A model generated the notes under the pieces. That model searched no databases. It saw nothing but the letters and a program-made list of their open reading frames with translations, and had not been told where the DNA came from. Positions 1-6,349 of a stretch of 6,389 nucleotides of DNA are shown piece after piece. Source of the DNA: Bacteroidia bacterium (lineage in GTDB: Bacteria > Bacteroidota > Bacteroidia > UBA8524). The stretch's first letter is position 1. Every line of letters starts with the position of its first letter. The DNA lies in NCBI GenBank assembly GCA_023277325.1, contig JALRIQ010000131.1:1-6389 (forward strand), read 5' to 3'. The position numbers were made by a program, and so were the translations under genes.

Positions 1-607
1 CCGTATCGAGACTAAATCCTGATGCGTTGGCGATACCATTTTCCATCAAAGGCTGAGGGAAGGTATCCTGAGCCGGCAAATCCTGAATTGGGAAATCTTT
101 AAGTCGGGTCCAAGCCAGTGTTGAGGTATCGAATTCCCAGAAATCCTTCAATAAACGAACATGCCAGAAAGGCAAGGTATCGTAGAAATGAGGCATTCCC
201 AATGTATCGTAGAATTTATTGCGGTAAGCGGTATCGTTATAGCCAACCGAATCATAACCTAATCCATAGTAACCTTTACCAGTAGACGTGGAGCCAAAAG
301 CTACCGCACCCATACGTAAGTCACCAGGAAATGGCGTCGTTTTCGACCAGGTATTGGTGGCATGCGTATAAACCCATACATGACGTGTTCTTCGTTTGTG
401 TGCACCGAAGTACTCAGAGGTATCACCACCTACAAGGTAGGTTTTACCGCCCACGGTAAAAGAAGCAGTCCCAACAAGACCGGTGTCAATATCAGCCATA
501 CTCACATTGTTCCAGCGGTTTGGCAAACCAGGAACTTGAGCGTCAGACTTCGAAAAACCTGCAAAAATGCCCAGAAGCAGAAGCAAAAAAGGTAAGACTC
601 TTTTCAT
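1..607 (-). CDS. Secreted kelch-repeat (beta-propeller) protein, C-terminus beyond the window
   Basis: The frame is open from an ATG at 605-607 to the left edge, giving 202 residues with no stop, so only the N-terminal part is present. Residues 1-23 form a clear Sec signal peptide: MKR, a Leu-rich core, then a likely cleavage after SDA, before QVPGLPN. The mature part shows kelch-type propeller repeats: TVGGKTYLVGG (51-61), VWVYTHATNTW (77-87) followed by RMGAVAF (98-104), and the classic DFWEFDTSTLAWTRL (155-169), where an aromatic-rich strand precedes a Trp about six residues after Asp. Such proteins are exported by Bacteroidota, often with a C-terminal type IX sorting domain, which would lie outside the window and cannot be checked. 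Between two blades, residues 121-150 form an insertion holding FYDTL twice (132-136 and 141-145). The ligand or enzymatic role is unknown. A good promoter lies about 30 bases upstream. The start is secure because the signal peptide begins there. Confidence 0.88.
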   Translation of the reverse strand, partial: MKRVLPFLLLLLGIFAGFSKSDAQVPGLPNRWNNVSMADIDTGLVGTASFTVGGKTYLVGGDTSEYFGAHKRRTRHVWVYTHATNTWSKTTPFPGDLRMGAVAFGSTSTGKGYYGLGYDSVGYNDTAYRNKFYDTLGMPHFYDTLPFWHVRLLKDFWEFDTSTLAWTRLKDFPIQDLPAQDTFPQPLMENGIANASGFSLDT

Positions 608-639
608 ACAGTTGTTAAATGTCTCTAACGGTTAAACCA

Positions 640-669
640 CAAAAATAGGATTCTTGGTGTATTAACAAT
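640..669 (-). promoter_or_regulatory. Bacteroidota-type promoter of the kelch gene
   Basis: On the minus strand, TATTTTTG (647-640) is a perfect match to the Bacteroidota -7 consensus TAnnTTTG. An ATTG (669-666) sits 18 bases upstream, matching the -33 TTTG box at three of four bases. Transcription would begin near 636, giving a leader of about 29 bases to the ATG at 607. No Shine-Dalgarno sequence is visible in that leader, as is usual in this phylum. Confidence 0.6.
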
Positions 670-729
670 GGAAAACTATCGAAAACACCTATCCTTTTGT
701 ACAGATGCGAAAATGGAGGAGAAAGTTGC

Positions 730-907
730 AAAAAAAATCGGGCTGGTTGAAAAATTCCTGAATACAGGATTTGACTTAGGTTTTGTTTCAAGGATCCACC
801 GGTCGTATGACTCATTCCACTTGCGCGAAACTACATTGGCCTGCTTTAGGAAAAACGTTCAGTCGGTATGGTCAAAATGTTGAATTTTTCAATTGGTCCA
901 GCCCGAC
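730..907 (-). ncRNA. Candidate structured small RNA, possibly 6S-like
   Basis: The minus strand encodes a transcript of about 175 nt closed by a long stem. UCGGGCUGG (906-898) pairs perfectly with CCAGCCCGA (746-738). After a 5-nt bulge on the 5' side (897-893), UUGAAAAAUUC (892-882) pairs perfectly with GAAUUUUUCAA (757-747). Further in, UUUGAC (876-871) pairs with GUCAAA (775-770). The 3' side of the small internal bubble can form its own CCUG-UAUU-CAGG hairpin (768-757), which would compete for the last pair of the stem. The fold of the part between 870 and 776 is not clear to me. The 3' arm runs straight into eight U residues (737-730), as in an intrinsic terminator, and a TACTTTTG promoter box ends 3 to 4 bases before the 5' arm. 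Length, closing stem, bubble and bubble hairpin resemble 6S RNA, the RNA polymerase-binding regulator, but no sequence signature proves this. No SRP, tmRNA or RNase P core motif was seen. Confidence 0.55.
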
Positions 908-909
908 TG

Positions 910-940
910 CAAAAGTAGCAGGAACTTTCAACTATTAACA
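910..940 (-). promoter_or_regulatory. Promoter of the candidate small RNA
   Basis: On the minus strand, TACTTTTG (917-910) matches the TAnnTTTG -7 consensus at every fixed base. The -33 position, 18-19 bases upstream, reads TGTTA (940-936), a poor match to TTTG. The box predicts a start at about 903-907, which is exactly where the 5' arm of the long stem begins. That coincidence is the main support for reading the RNA on this strand. Confidence 0.5.
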
Positions 941-975
941 TGTGATTGAGAAATTCTCTGTTCTACCGATTGACA

Positions 976-996
976 AGTCGCTGAGCCGACTAGTCG
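976..996. repeat. Short palindrome and overlapping hairpin upstream of the peptidase gene
   Basis: CGACTAGTCG (987-996) is a perfect 10-base palindrome. Its left half can instead pair with AGTCG at 976-980 (AGTCG, 6-base loop, CGACT at 987-991), so two alternative structures compete. A GAGCC (983-987) can also pair with GGCTC (1014-1018). The site lies 68-88 bases before the peptidase ATG, so it could be an operator or leader structure, but no regulator is indicated. Apart from this, the 908-1063 stretch holds only the RNA promoter. I found no strong TAnnTTTG promoter for the peptidase; TATTTTAG at 1040-1047 is one base off, lacks a -33 box and is very close to the gene. Confidence 0.3.
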
Positions 997-1063
997 ATAA
1001 ATATTTCATGCGGGGCTCGCCTTTCGCAGATGCAATCCTTATTTTAGCGGCAAATTGTATTTC

Positions 1064-2434
1064 ATGAATAGAAACAACTATATCGAAGCGAATAAAGACC
1101 GCTTTTTGAATGAATTGATTGAATTGCTTAAAATCCCTTCTGTGAGCGCTGATTCCAGCTTTGCGAAGGATACCTTGAAGGCTGCTGACTATGTAAAGGA
1201 GGCGCTAATTAAAGCAGGTGTTGATCTTGCTGAGGTAATTCCTACCAAAGGATACCCAGTAGTATATGCCGAAAAAATGGTGGATGCCAGCTTGCCTACC
1301 ATCTTGGTCTATGGTCACTACGATGTGCAGCCAGCAACGCCCTATGAATTATGGACAACTCCACCATTCGAGCCGGCAATTCGCGACGGAAAAATTTATG
1401 CCCGAGGTGCTTGCGACGACAAAGGACAAATGTATATGCACGTGAAGGCGTTTGAAGCCATGGTGCAATCAGACACATTGGCCTGTAATGTGAAATTCAT
1501 GATTGAAGGGGAAGAGGAAGTAGGTTCTTCTAACCTCGGACCTTTCTGCATTGAGAACCGCGAACGTTTGAAGGCAGATGTGGTATTGATTTCAGATACC
1601 TCGATGATTGCTAATGATACCCCATCTATTGATGTTGGCTTACGCGGATTGAGCTATGTAGAAGTTGAAGTAACCGGCCCGAACCGTGATCTTCACTCCG
1701 GTGTTTATGGCGGAGCAGTGGCCAACCCAATCAATATTTTGGCGGAAATGATTGCCTCCTTGCACGACGAGAACAAGCATATCACCGTAGAAGGGTTTTA
1801 TGATAATGTACTCGAAACCTCTCAGGAAGACCGTGATGCCATGGCCAAAACGCCATTTGATCTCGACGAGTTTAAAAAGGACCTTGGTATCAATGAGGTG
1901 TGGGGAGAAAAAGGATTCAGCACCATGGAGCGTACTGGAATTCGTCCAACACTTGATGTAAACGGTATCTGGGGTGGTTATATAGGAGAGGGAGCGAAGA
2001 CCGTTCTTCCTTCAAAAGCTTATGCGAAAATCTCCATGCGTTTGGTTCCAAATCAAACGGGTGAAGAAATCACAGAGAAATTCATGAAGCATTTCGAAAA
2101 GATTGCCCCTGCTGGCGTTACCGTAAAGGTTACGCCACATCATGGAGGAAATCCTGTGCTTACGCCAACTGATTCTGTTGAGTTCCGGGCAGCAGCCAAA
2201 GCGATGGAAACTACCTTCGGCAAAACGCCAATTCCAACACGTGGTGGAGGAAGTATTCCGATTGTAGCCTTGTTCGAAAAAGAATTGGGATTGAAATCCG
2301 TATTGTTTGGATTTGGTTTGGATTCAGATGCCCTGCATTCGCCAAACGAACATTATGGTCTCTTTAATTTCTATAAAGGGATTGAAACCATTCCTTATTT
2401 CTTCCAATACTATGCAGAAATGAAAAAGGCTTAG
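1064..2434 (+). CDS. M20 family metallodipeptidase (carnosinase/CNDP2-like)
   Basis: This 456-residue protein is a full-length, di-zinc or di-manganese peptidase of family M20, close in layout to cytosolic non-specific dipeptidase. It hydrolyses dipeptides or short peptides in the cytoplasm; the exact substrate is not readable. All metal and catalytic positions are visible: H85 in GHYDVQP, bridging D118 in RGACDDKG, general base E151 and ligand E152 in EGEEEVGSS, D178 in ISDTS, and H425 in LHSPNE. H211 in HSGVYGG corresponds to the residue donated across the dimer, and RGGGSIP (393-399) is the conserved substrate-binding loop. Residues of about 195-370 form the dimerisation (lid) domain inserted in the catalytic fold. 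There is no signal peptide. A TTG at 1055 would add three residues (MYF); I prefer the ATG at 1064 because the protein then starts MNRNNYIEANKDRF, a normal family beginning. It stands alone, ending at a terminator shared with the convergent membrane-protein gene. Confidence 0.93.
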   Translation: MNRNNYIEANKDRFLNELIELLKIPSVSADSSFAKDTLKAADYVKEALIKAGVDLAEVIPTKGYPVVYAEKMVDASLPTILVYGHYDVQPATPYELWTTPPFEPAIRDGKIYARGACDDKGQMYMHVKAFEAMVQSDTLACNVKFMIEGEEEVGSSNLGPFCIENRERLKADVVLISDTSMIANDTPSIDVGLRGLSYVEVEVTGPNRDLHSGVYGGAVANPINILAEMIASLHDENKHITVEGFYDNVLETSQEDRDAMAKTPFDLDEFKKDLGINEVWGEKGFSTMERTGIRPTLDVNGIWGGYIGEGAKTVLPSKAYAKISMRLVPNQTGEEITEKFMKHFEKIAPAGVTVKVTPHHGGNPVLTPTDSVEFRAAAKAMETTFGKTPIPTRGGGSIPIVALFEKELGLKSVLFGFGLDSDALHSPNEHYGLFNFYKGIETIPYFFQYYAEMKKA

Positions 2435-2477
2435 AGGCAGAAAACCTTCTGCCGAAATTGCCCCATTTATAAAGTCC

Positions 2478-2514
2478 AAACAGGGATGCAGCAATGTATC
2501 CCTGTTTCTGTTTT
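2478..2514. terminator. Bidirectional intrinsic terminator between convergent genes
   Basis: AAACAGGGAT (2478-2487) and ATCCCTGTTT (2498-2507) form a perfect 10-bp stem with a 10-base loop. On the plus strand it is followed by CTGTTTT, and the stem itself is flanked by A on one side and T on the other, so it can serve both strands. It begins 44 bases after the peptidase stop. Its T-rich end touches the stop codon of the minus-strand membrane protein (2515-2513), so for that gene the hairpin lies directly downstream, though the T-run on that strand is short. Confidence 0.75.
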
Positions 2515-3115
2515 AGGTAGTCTCATCTTGCGAAAGGTCGCCATCCATAAAATCATTATCAGCCTTTGAAACATCTTTTTCCTTGGGCTTAATCGACCTG
2601 AGTTGAAAGGCGACATAAATTTGGAAAACGGCAAAAACCAGACTTAAGATTCCGATAAGTTGGTAGCTCAGACTTTTGGCATCATCCATAAATAAGAATA
2701 AGTAGCCCCCTAGAATTAGAAAGCTGATTCCAGCGGCCGTCATGCTGGCCCTAAAAGGTTTTTTCACCCCAAAATGAAAAAGCAAACTCAAGCCCATACC
2801 CGCAGCCCAAGTTGCCAGAATGGCGGTATAGATTTTTAGACTGGTGTCGGGGGCGTAGAGTATAAGTCCGCACAAGGCCAGATCGAAAAGACTGATCAAT
2901 ATTACCCCAATCCAGGAGGAATTCCAGCCTTGCCTTTTGATTTTGAACCAGGCGACCAATCCTTGAATACAGCCTGCAGAAAGCAGAAGAATGGCCAAAA
3001 TAAAAAGGCGGTTGTCCAAAGAGCCTCCTTGATGAATCAGAAAAACTGCACTCGATGCCATAAAAAGCAGTCCATGAATGAAAACAAAAGTCCAAAGGCA
3101 TTGTAATACTTGCAT
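2513..3115 (-). CDS. Six-helix integral membrane protein, DUF308/HdeD-like
   Basis: This 200-residue protein has six evident hydrophobic helices: about 7-28, 36-57, 68-88, 95-117, 123-143 and 149-172. A hydrophilic, mostly acidic C-terminal tail follows (173-200, KPKEKDVSKADNDFMDGD...). Six short helices in a protein of about 190 residues, with pairs of helices repeated and small Gly/Ala-rich faces, fit the DUF308 family (HdeD-like). The E. coli member of that family is linked to acid resistance, but most members have no known job. I assign the family from layout only, so it should be read as a membrane protein of unknown function. The tail would lie in the cytoplasm if both ends are inside, as an even helix number and basic loops (KIKRQG 58-63, KKPFR 118-122) suggest. 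The gene is monocistronic, divergent from rnr with 81 bases between the two start codons. A TAAATTTT (3137-3130) one base off the -7 consensus is the best promoter candidate, with no -33 box. Confidence 0.85.
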   Translation of the reverse strand: MQVLQCLWTFVFIHGLLFMASSAVFLIHQGGSLDNRLFILAILLLSAGCIQGLVAWFKIKRQGWNSSWIGVILISLFDLALCGLILYAPDTSLKIYTAILATWAAGMGLSLLFHFGVKKPFRASMTAAGISFLILGGYLFLFMDDAKSLSYQLIGILSLVFAVFQIYVAFQLRSIKPKEKDVSKADNDFMDGDLSQDETT

Positions 3116-3183
3116 ACGGGAAGGTAGGAAAAATTTAATGCATTATTTCTGGCCGGGTATTCGCAATCCTATAATTTCAATCA

Positions 3184-3191
3184 TACATTTG
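3184..3191 (+). promoter_or_regulatory. -7 promoter element before rnr
   Basis: TACATTTG matches the Bacteroidota TAnnTTTG box perfectly. It ends five bases before the GTG start of rnr, so transcription from it would begin at about 3195-3197 and yield an mRNA with almost no leader. The best -33 candidate is TTCG at 3160-3163 (20-base spacer), a weak match. A TATAAT at 3170-3175 resembles the E. coli -10 box but is not the expected signal in this phylum; it could be part of an alternative start further upstream. Confidence 0.4.
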
Positions 3192-3196
3192 ACTCA

Positions 3197-5368
3197 GTGA
3201 GTAAGAAACAGAAATTTACGGGAAGCAATCCCGATATAGAAAGAGAGATTCTGGCCTTGTTTAAGGCGAATCCTACCTCTTTATTGAACTACAAACAAGT
3301 TGCCGCTCGCATCAATTATCAAGGCGACCGCAACGATATCATTGCTGCCTTAATGCAACTCAGCAAGGCAGAGAAAATTGAAGAACTCGACCGAGGGAAA
3401 TACCATTATGTGCATCAGCTTTCGCAAGTGGAAGGGAAGATGGATATCACCGCACGTGGCGCAGGATTCCTAGTTACGGATGAAGAAGGAGAGGACGATA
3501 TCTTTATTGCACCTTCCGACCTAAACGGAGCGTTTCATGGGGATACCGTTCTTGTTGAGCTTTATGCACGCCGCAAAAACAAAAAGTTGGAAGGCCGCGT
3601 AGTGGAAATCATCAAAAGAGCCAAAATACTTTTTGTGGGTACCCTGCAGCGTAACCGCGATGTGTCATTTGTTTTGCCCGACGACAAACATATGTACACG
3701 GATATTTTTATTCCCAAAGAACATGTGCAAGGGGCGATGGACGGTGAAAAAGTGCTGGTAGAAATCACCGATTGGCCGGATGATGCCAAGAACCCATTTG
3801 GGAAGATAACCCAAGTTTTGGGCGAACCAGGGGAGCATAATACTGAGATGCACGCGATTGTGGCTGAGTTCGGTTTTCCATTGGCATTTCCTCAGGCCGT
3901 GCTGAATCAGGCAGAGGCCATTCCTACGGAAATATCCCAGGAAGAAATTGCCAAGCGTCGCGATATGCGGGGAACAACCACCTTCACTATCGACCCGGCA
4001 GATGCCAAGGATTTCGACGATGCCATTTCCTTTAAAGTCTTGAGCAAAGGACGTTATGAAGTGGGTGTTCATATTGCCGATGTATCGCATTATGTGCGTC
4101 CAGGTACTTTATTGGATGATGATGCCTTTGAGCGTGCTACCTCAGTTTACCTGGTAGATAGAACCATTCCGATGCTTCCGGAAAAGCTCAGTAATGGGGT
4201 GTGTTCCCTTCGGCCGAAAGAAGAAAAACTCACCTTCTCAGCCATATTTGAGCTGGATAGCAATGGAACGGTGCATGATCAATGGTTCGGTAAAACGGTA
4301 ATTTATTCCGACCGCCGATTCACGTATGAAGAAGCCCAGGAAATCATAGAAAATGAAAAAGGGGAGTATGCAGAAGAATTGCTCACCCTGAATTCCATCG
4401 CCAAACAATTAAAAGAAGACCGCTTTAAAAAGGGAGCGATATCCTTTGAAACTGAAGAGGTGAAGTTCCGATTGGATGAAGAAGGACGTCCGATAGAGCT
4501 GTATAAAAAGGAACGCAAAGACGCACATAAATTGGTAGAGGAGTACATGCTCCTAGCCAATAAAAAAGTAGCCGAATTTGCTACGCCTAAAAAATCAGGA
4601 GATGGCGCTGCTTTCGATGCGAAATCGGATCAACCTTTTGTTTATCGCGTGCATGATAGTCCGAACGGCGAAAAACTCGCCGAATTTTCTCTCTTCATCA
4701 AACGCTTTGGCTACCAGATCAAATTTGGGGATGAAGACCAAATTGCGGGTTCCTTCAATCGCTTATTGCATGAAGTAGAAGGAAAACCTGAACAGAATAT
4801 CTTGCAATCGATGGCAATTCGTACCATGGCGAAGGCCTTATATACCACAAAAAAATCCGGCCATTACGGATTGGCCTTTGAACATTATTCGCATTTTACT
4901 TCGCCCATTCGTCGGTACCCAGATTTGATGGCGCACCGTCTTATGGAGATCTATCTGAACAAGCAGAAGCTACCAAAAGGCATGGACCGTAGCATCCTGG
5001 AAAAGCAGTGCAAGCACAGTTCCGAAATGGAATCCAAAGCAGCGGAAGCAGAACGGGCTTCAGTAAAATACAAACAAGCGGAATACCTGCGCCAATATGT
5101 GGGACGTGCATTTGATGGAATTATATCGGGTGTTACCGATTGGGGTATATATGTAGAACTTACCGAAAACAAATGCGAAGGCATGATTCGTTTGAACGCC
5201 CTTTTTGATGATTTTTATGAATACGATGAAAAGCAGAAGGCGGTAATTGGCAAGCGCAGTAAAAAGCGCTATATGATTGGTGATCCGATTCGCGTGACCG
5301 TGAAAAAAACAGACCCAATCAAAAGAACGATTGATTTTAATATTGTTGCAGGAGCAAAACGTTTTTAA
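3197..5368 (+). CDS. rnr: Ribonuclease R (3'-5' exoribonuclease, RNB family)
   Basis: This processive hydrolytic 3'-5' exoribonuclease degrades structured RNA, including rRNA fragments and mRNA decay intermediates, in the cytoplasm. The 723-residue protein shows the full RNase R order: a winged-helix N-terminus (about 10-72), two cold-shock domains (about 78-140 and 143-208, with DIFIAPSDLNGAFHGD and DIFIPKEHVQGAMDG), the RNB catalytic domain (about 250-585) and a C-terminal S1 domain (636-718, GIISGVTDWGIYVEL). The catalytic Mg-binding aspartates are D266, D272, D274 and D275 in DPADAKDFDDA. HYGLAFEHYSHFTSPIRRYPDL (split as HYGLAFEHY and SHFTSPIRRYPDL, 556-577) carries the conserved RNA-gripping Arg residues R572 and R573. 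The protein ends soon after S1 and lacks the long Lys-rich tail of E. coli RNase R (813 residues). A short hydrophilic insertion sits at 464-480. The start is GTG: no in-frame ATG exists between the upstream stop (3125-3127) and codon 53, and MSKKQKF is a normal beginning. It heads an operon with the prenyl synthase. Confidence 0.96.
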   Translation: MSKKQKFTGSNPDIEREILALFKANPTSLLNYKQVAARINYQGDRNDIIAALMQLSKAEKIEELDRGKYHYVHQLSQVEGKMDITARGAGFLVTDEEGEDDIFIAPSDLNGAFHGDTVLVELYARRKNKKLEGRVVEIIKRAKILFVGTLQRNRDVSFVLPDDKHMYTDIFIPKEHVQGAMDGEKVLVEITDWPDDAKNPFGKITQVLGEPGEHNTEMHAIVAEFGFPLAFPQAVLNQAEAIPTEISQEEIAKRRDMRGTTTFTIDPADAKDFDDAISFKVLSKGRYEVGVHIADVSHYVRPGTLLDDDAFERATSVYLVDRTIPMLPEKLSNGVCSLRPKEEKLTFSAIFELDSNGTVHDQWFGKTVIYSDRRFTYEEAQEIIENEKGEYAEELLTLNSIAKQLKEDRFKKGAISFETEEVKFRLDEEGRPIELYKKERKDAHKLVEEYMLLANKKVAEFATPKKSGDGAAFDAKSDQPFVYRVHDSPNGEKLAEFSLFIKRFGYQIKFGDEDQIAGSFNRLLHEVEGKPEQNILQSMAIRTMAKALYTTKKSGHYGLAFEHYSHFTSPIRRYPDLMAHRLMEIYLNKQKLPKGMDRSILEKQCKHSSEMESKAAEAERASVKYKQAEYLRQYVGRAFDGIISGVTDWGIYVELTENKCEGMIRLNALFDDFYEYDEKQKAVIGKRSKKRYMIGDPIRVTVKKTDPIKRTIDFNIVAGAKRF

Positions 5369-5374
5369 GAGAAC

Positions 5375-6349
5375 ATGGAAAAATTGAGTCGCTATCAACA
5401 GCTAATTGATGCCCGAATAGAACGCACCCTTTTCGAAGGAAAACCAGCAAGTTTATATGATCCTTTAAATTATTTGATGGGCCTTGGTGGCAAACGTTTA
5501 CGCCCAATGCTTACTTTGATTGCCTGCGATATGATGCACGGTGATATCAATAAGGCATTACCTCCAGCGCTCGGATTAGAGGTTTTTCATAATTATACGC
5601 TCATGCATGATGATATCATGGACCAGGCTCCGCTGAGAAGAGGACAGGCTACAGTGCATGAGAAATGGAATACGCCTACTGCTATTCTGGCTGGTGACCT
5701 GATGCTTGTGAAAGCCTATGAGTCGCTCATGAAGAGCGAGGGGATTGCACGTATTAAGATTTTGGAGCTTTTTAATAAAACAGCGACGGAGATTTGTGAA
5801 GGGCAGCAGTTCGATATGGAATTTGAGTCGATGGATGAGGTGGCCGTAGAAGATTACCTCAAAATGATAGAACTTAAAACAGCAGTTCTTCTTGGCTGTT
5901 CGCTGAAGGTGGGAGCGCTTGTAGCAGAAGCACCTGAGAGTGATGCAGACCTTTTGTATGATTTTGGTATCTATACAGGGATAGGCTTTCAATTGATGGA
6001 CGATATTCTGGATGTTTTTGGTGATACGGAGAAAGTAGGAAAGCAGGTTGCGGGGGATATCATTTCCGATAAAAAGACATTCTTGCTGCTTGAGGCATTC
6101 CGCCTGGCCAATGATGCGCAAAGAGCTGAGCTCAATAAGTGGATTGGAAACCCGAAGGCAGAGCCAAGTGAGAAAGTAACTGCGGTGAAGGCGATTTATG
6201 ATGAATTGGGAATCCAGGACATTGCGCGCGCCAAAGCAGACGAATATTTCAAAAAGGCCGATCGTTTATTGGAAGCGGTGAATGTCGAAGAGGCAAGGAA
6301 AAAGAACCTCCGCGACTATGCCGTGTTTTTGAAAAACAGAATTTCATGA
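5375..6349 (+). CDS. Short-chain polyprenyl (farnesyl/geranylgeranyl) diphosphate synthase
   Basis: This 324-residue trans-isoprenyl diphosphate synthase condenses isopentenyl diphosphate with allylic diphosphates, using Mg-bound aspartate motifs. Visible in order: GGKRLRP (38-44, IPP binding), the first Asp-rich motif DDIMD (79-83) within LMHDDIMD, LRRGQ (87-91), EGQQFDMEF (142-150), K168 in LKTA, and the second Asp-rich motif DDILD (209-213) within GFQLMDDILD. K223 and the later KKTF (233-236) complete the diphosphate site in GKQVAGDI. The fifth residue before the first motif is Tyr (Y74). A bulky aromatic there limits chain growth in characterised enzymes, so the product is probably C15-C20 rather than the C35-C40 chain of menaquinone. 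The first motif has no two-residue insert, unlike typical bacterial IspA, so I do not use that symbol. The ATG lies 6 bases after the rnr stop, and the stop overlaps the next gene's start, so expression is very likely coupled to both neighbours. Confidence 0.93.
   Translation: MEKLSRYQQLIDARIERTLFEGKPASLYDPLNYLMGLGGKRLRPMLTLIACDMMHGDINKALPPALGLEVFHNYTLMHDDIMDQAPLRRGQATVHEKWNTPTAILAGDLMLVKAYESLMKSEGIARIKILELFNKTATEICEGQQFDMEFESMDEVAVEDYLKMIELKTAVLLGCSLKVGALVAEAPESDADLLYDFGIYTGIGFQLMDDILDVFGDTEKVGKQVAGDIISDKKTFLLLEAFRLANDAQRAELNKWIGNPKAEPSEKVTAVKAIYDELGIQDIARAKADEYFKKADRLLEAVNVEEARKKNLRDYAVFLKNRIS

Noticed and set aside
615..815. Minus-strand 66-codon open frame (MSHTTGGSLK...)
   Set aside because: It starts inside the candidate RNA, crosses its U-tract and the kelch promoter, and resembles no protein family, so it is probably a chance frame.
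668..883. Plus-strand 71-codon open frame in the gap (MENYRKHLSF...)
   Set aside because: It lies almost wholly across the inverted-repeat RNA locus, has no ribosome binding site, and its composition shows no domain or coherent pattern. The stem-loop, promoter box and U-tract explain this stretch better.
730..929. Inverted repeat as insertion-sequence ends or an attachment site
   Set aside because: There is no transposase or integrase, no target duplication was seen, and the interior of about 125 bases is too small and non-coding. The promoter and U-tract fit an RNA gene better.
2751..3101. 116-codon second minus-strand frame within the membrane-protein gene
   Set aside because: It overlaps the real frame, which has six clean hydrophobic helices, whereas this frame gives no coherent fold.
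3170..3175. TATAAT hexamer as the rnr -10 box
   Set aside because: It matches the E. coli consensus, but the primary sigma factor of Bacteroidota recognises TAnnTTTG, and no TTGACA box is positioned upstream.
3665..4090. 141-codon minus-strand frame opposite rnr
   Set aside because: It is antisense to the conserved RNase R coding sequence, including the catalytic aspartate motif, and has no recognisable domain.
5576..6121. 181-codon minus-strand frame opposite the prenyl synthase
   Set aside because: It is long but lies wholly within a conserved enzyme gene, is rich in Cys, His and Ile as expected for an antisense shadow, and matches no family I know.
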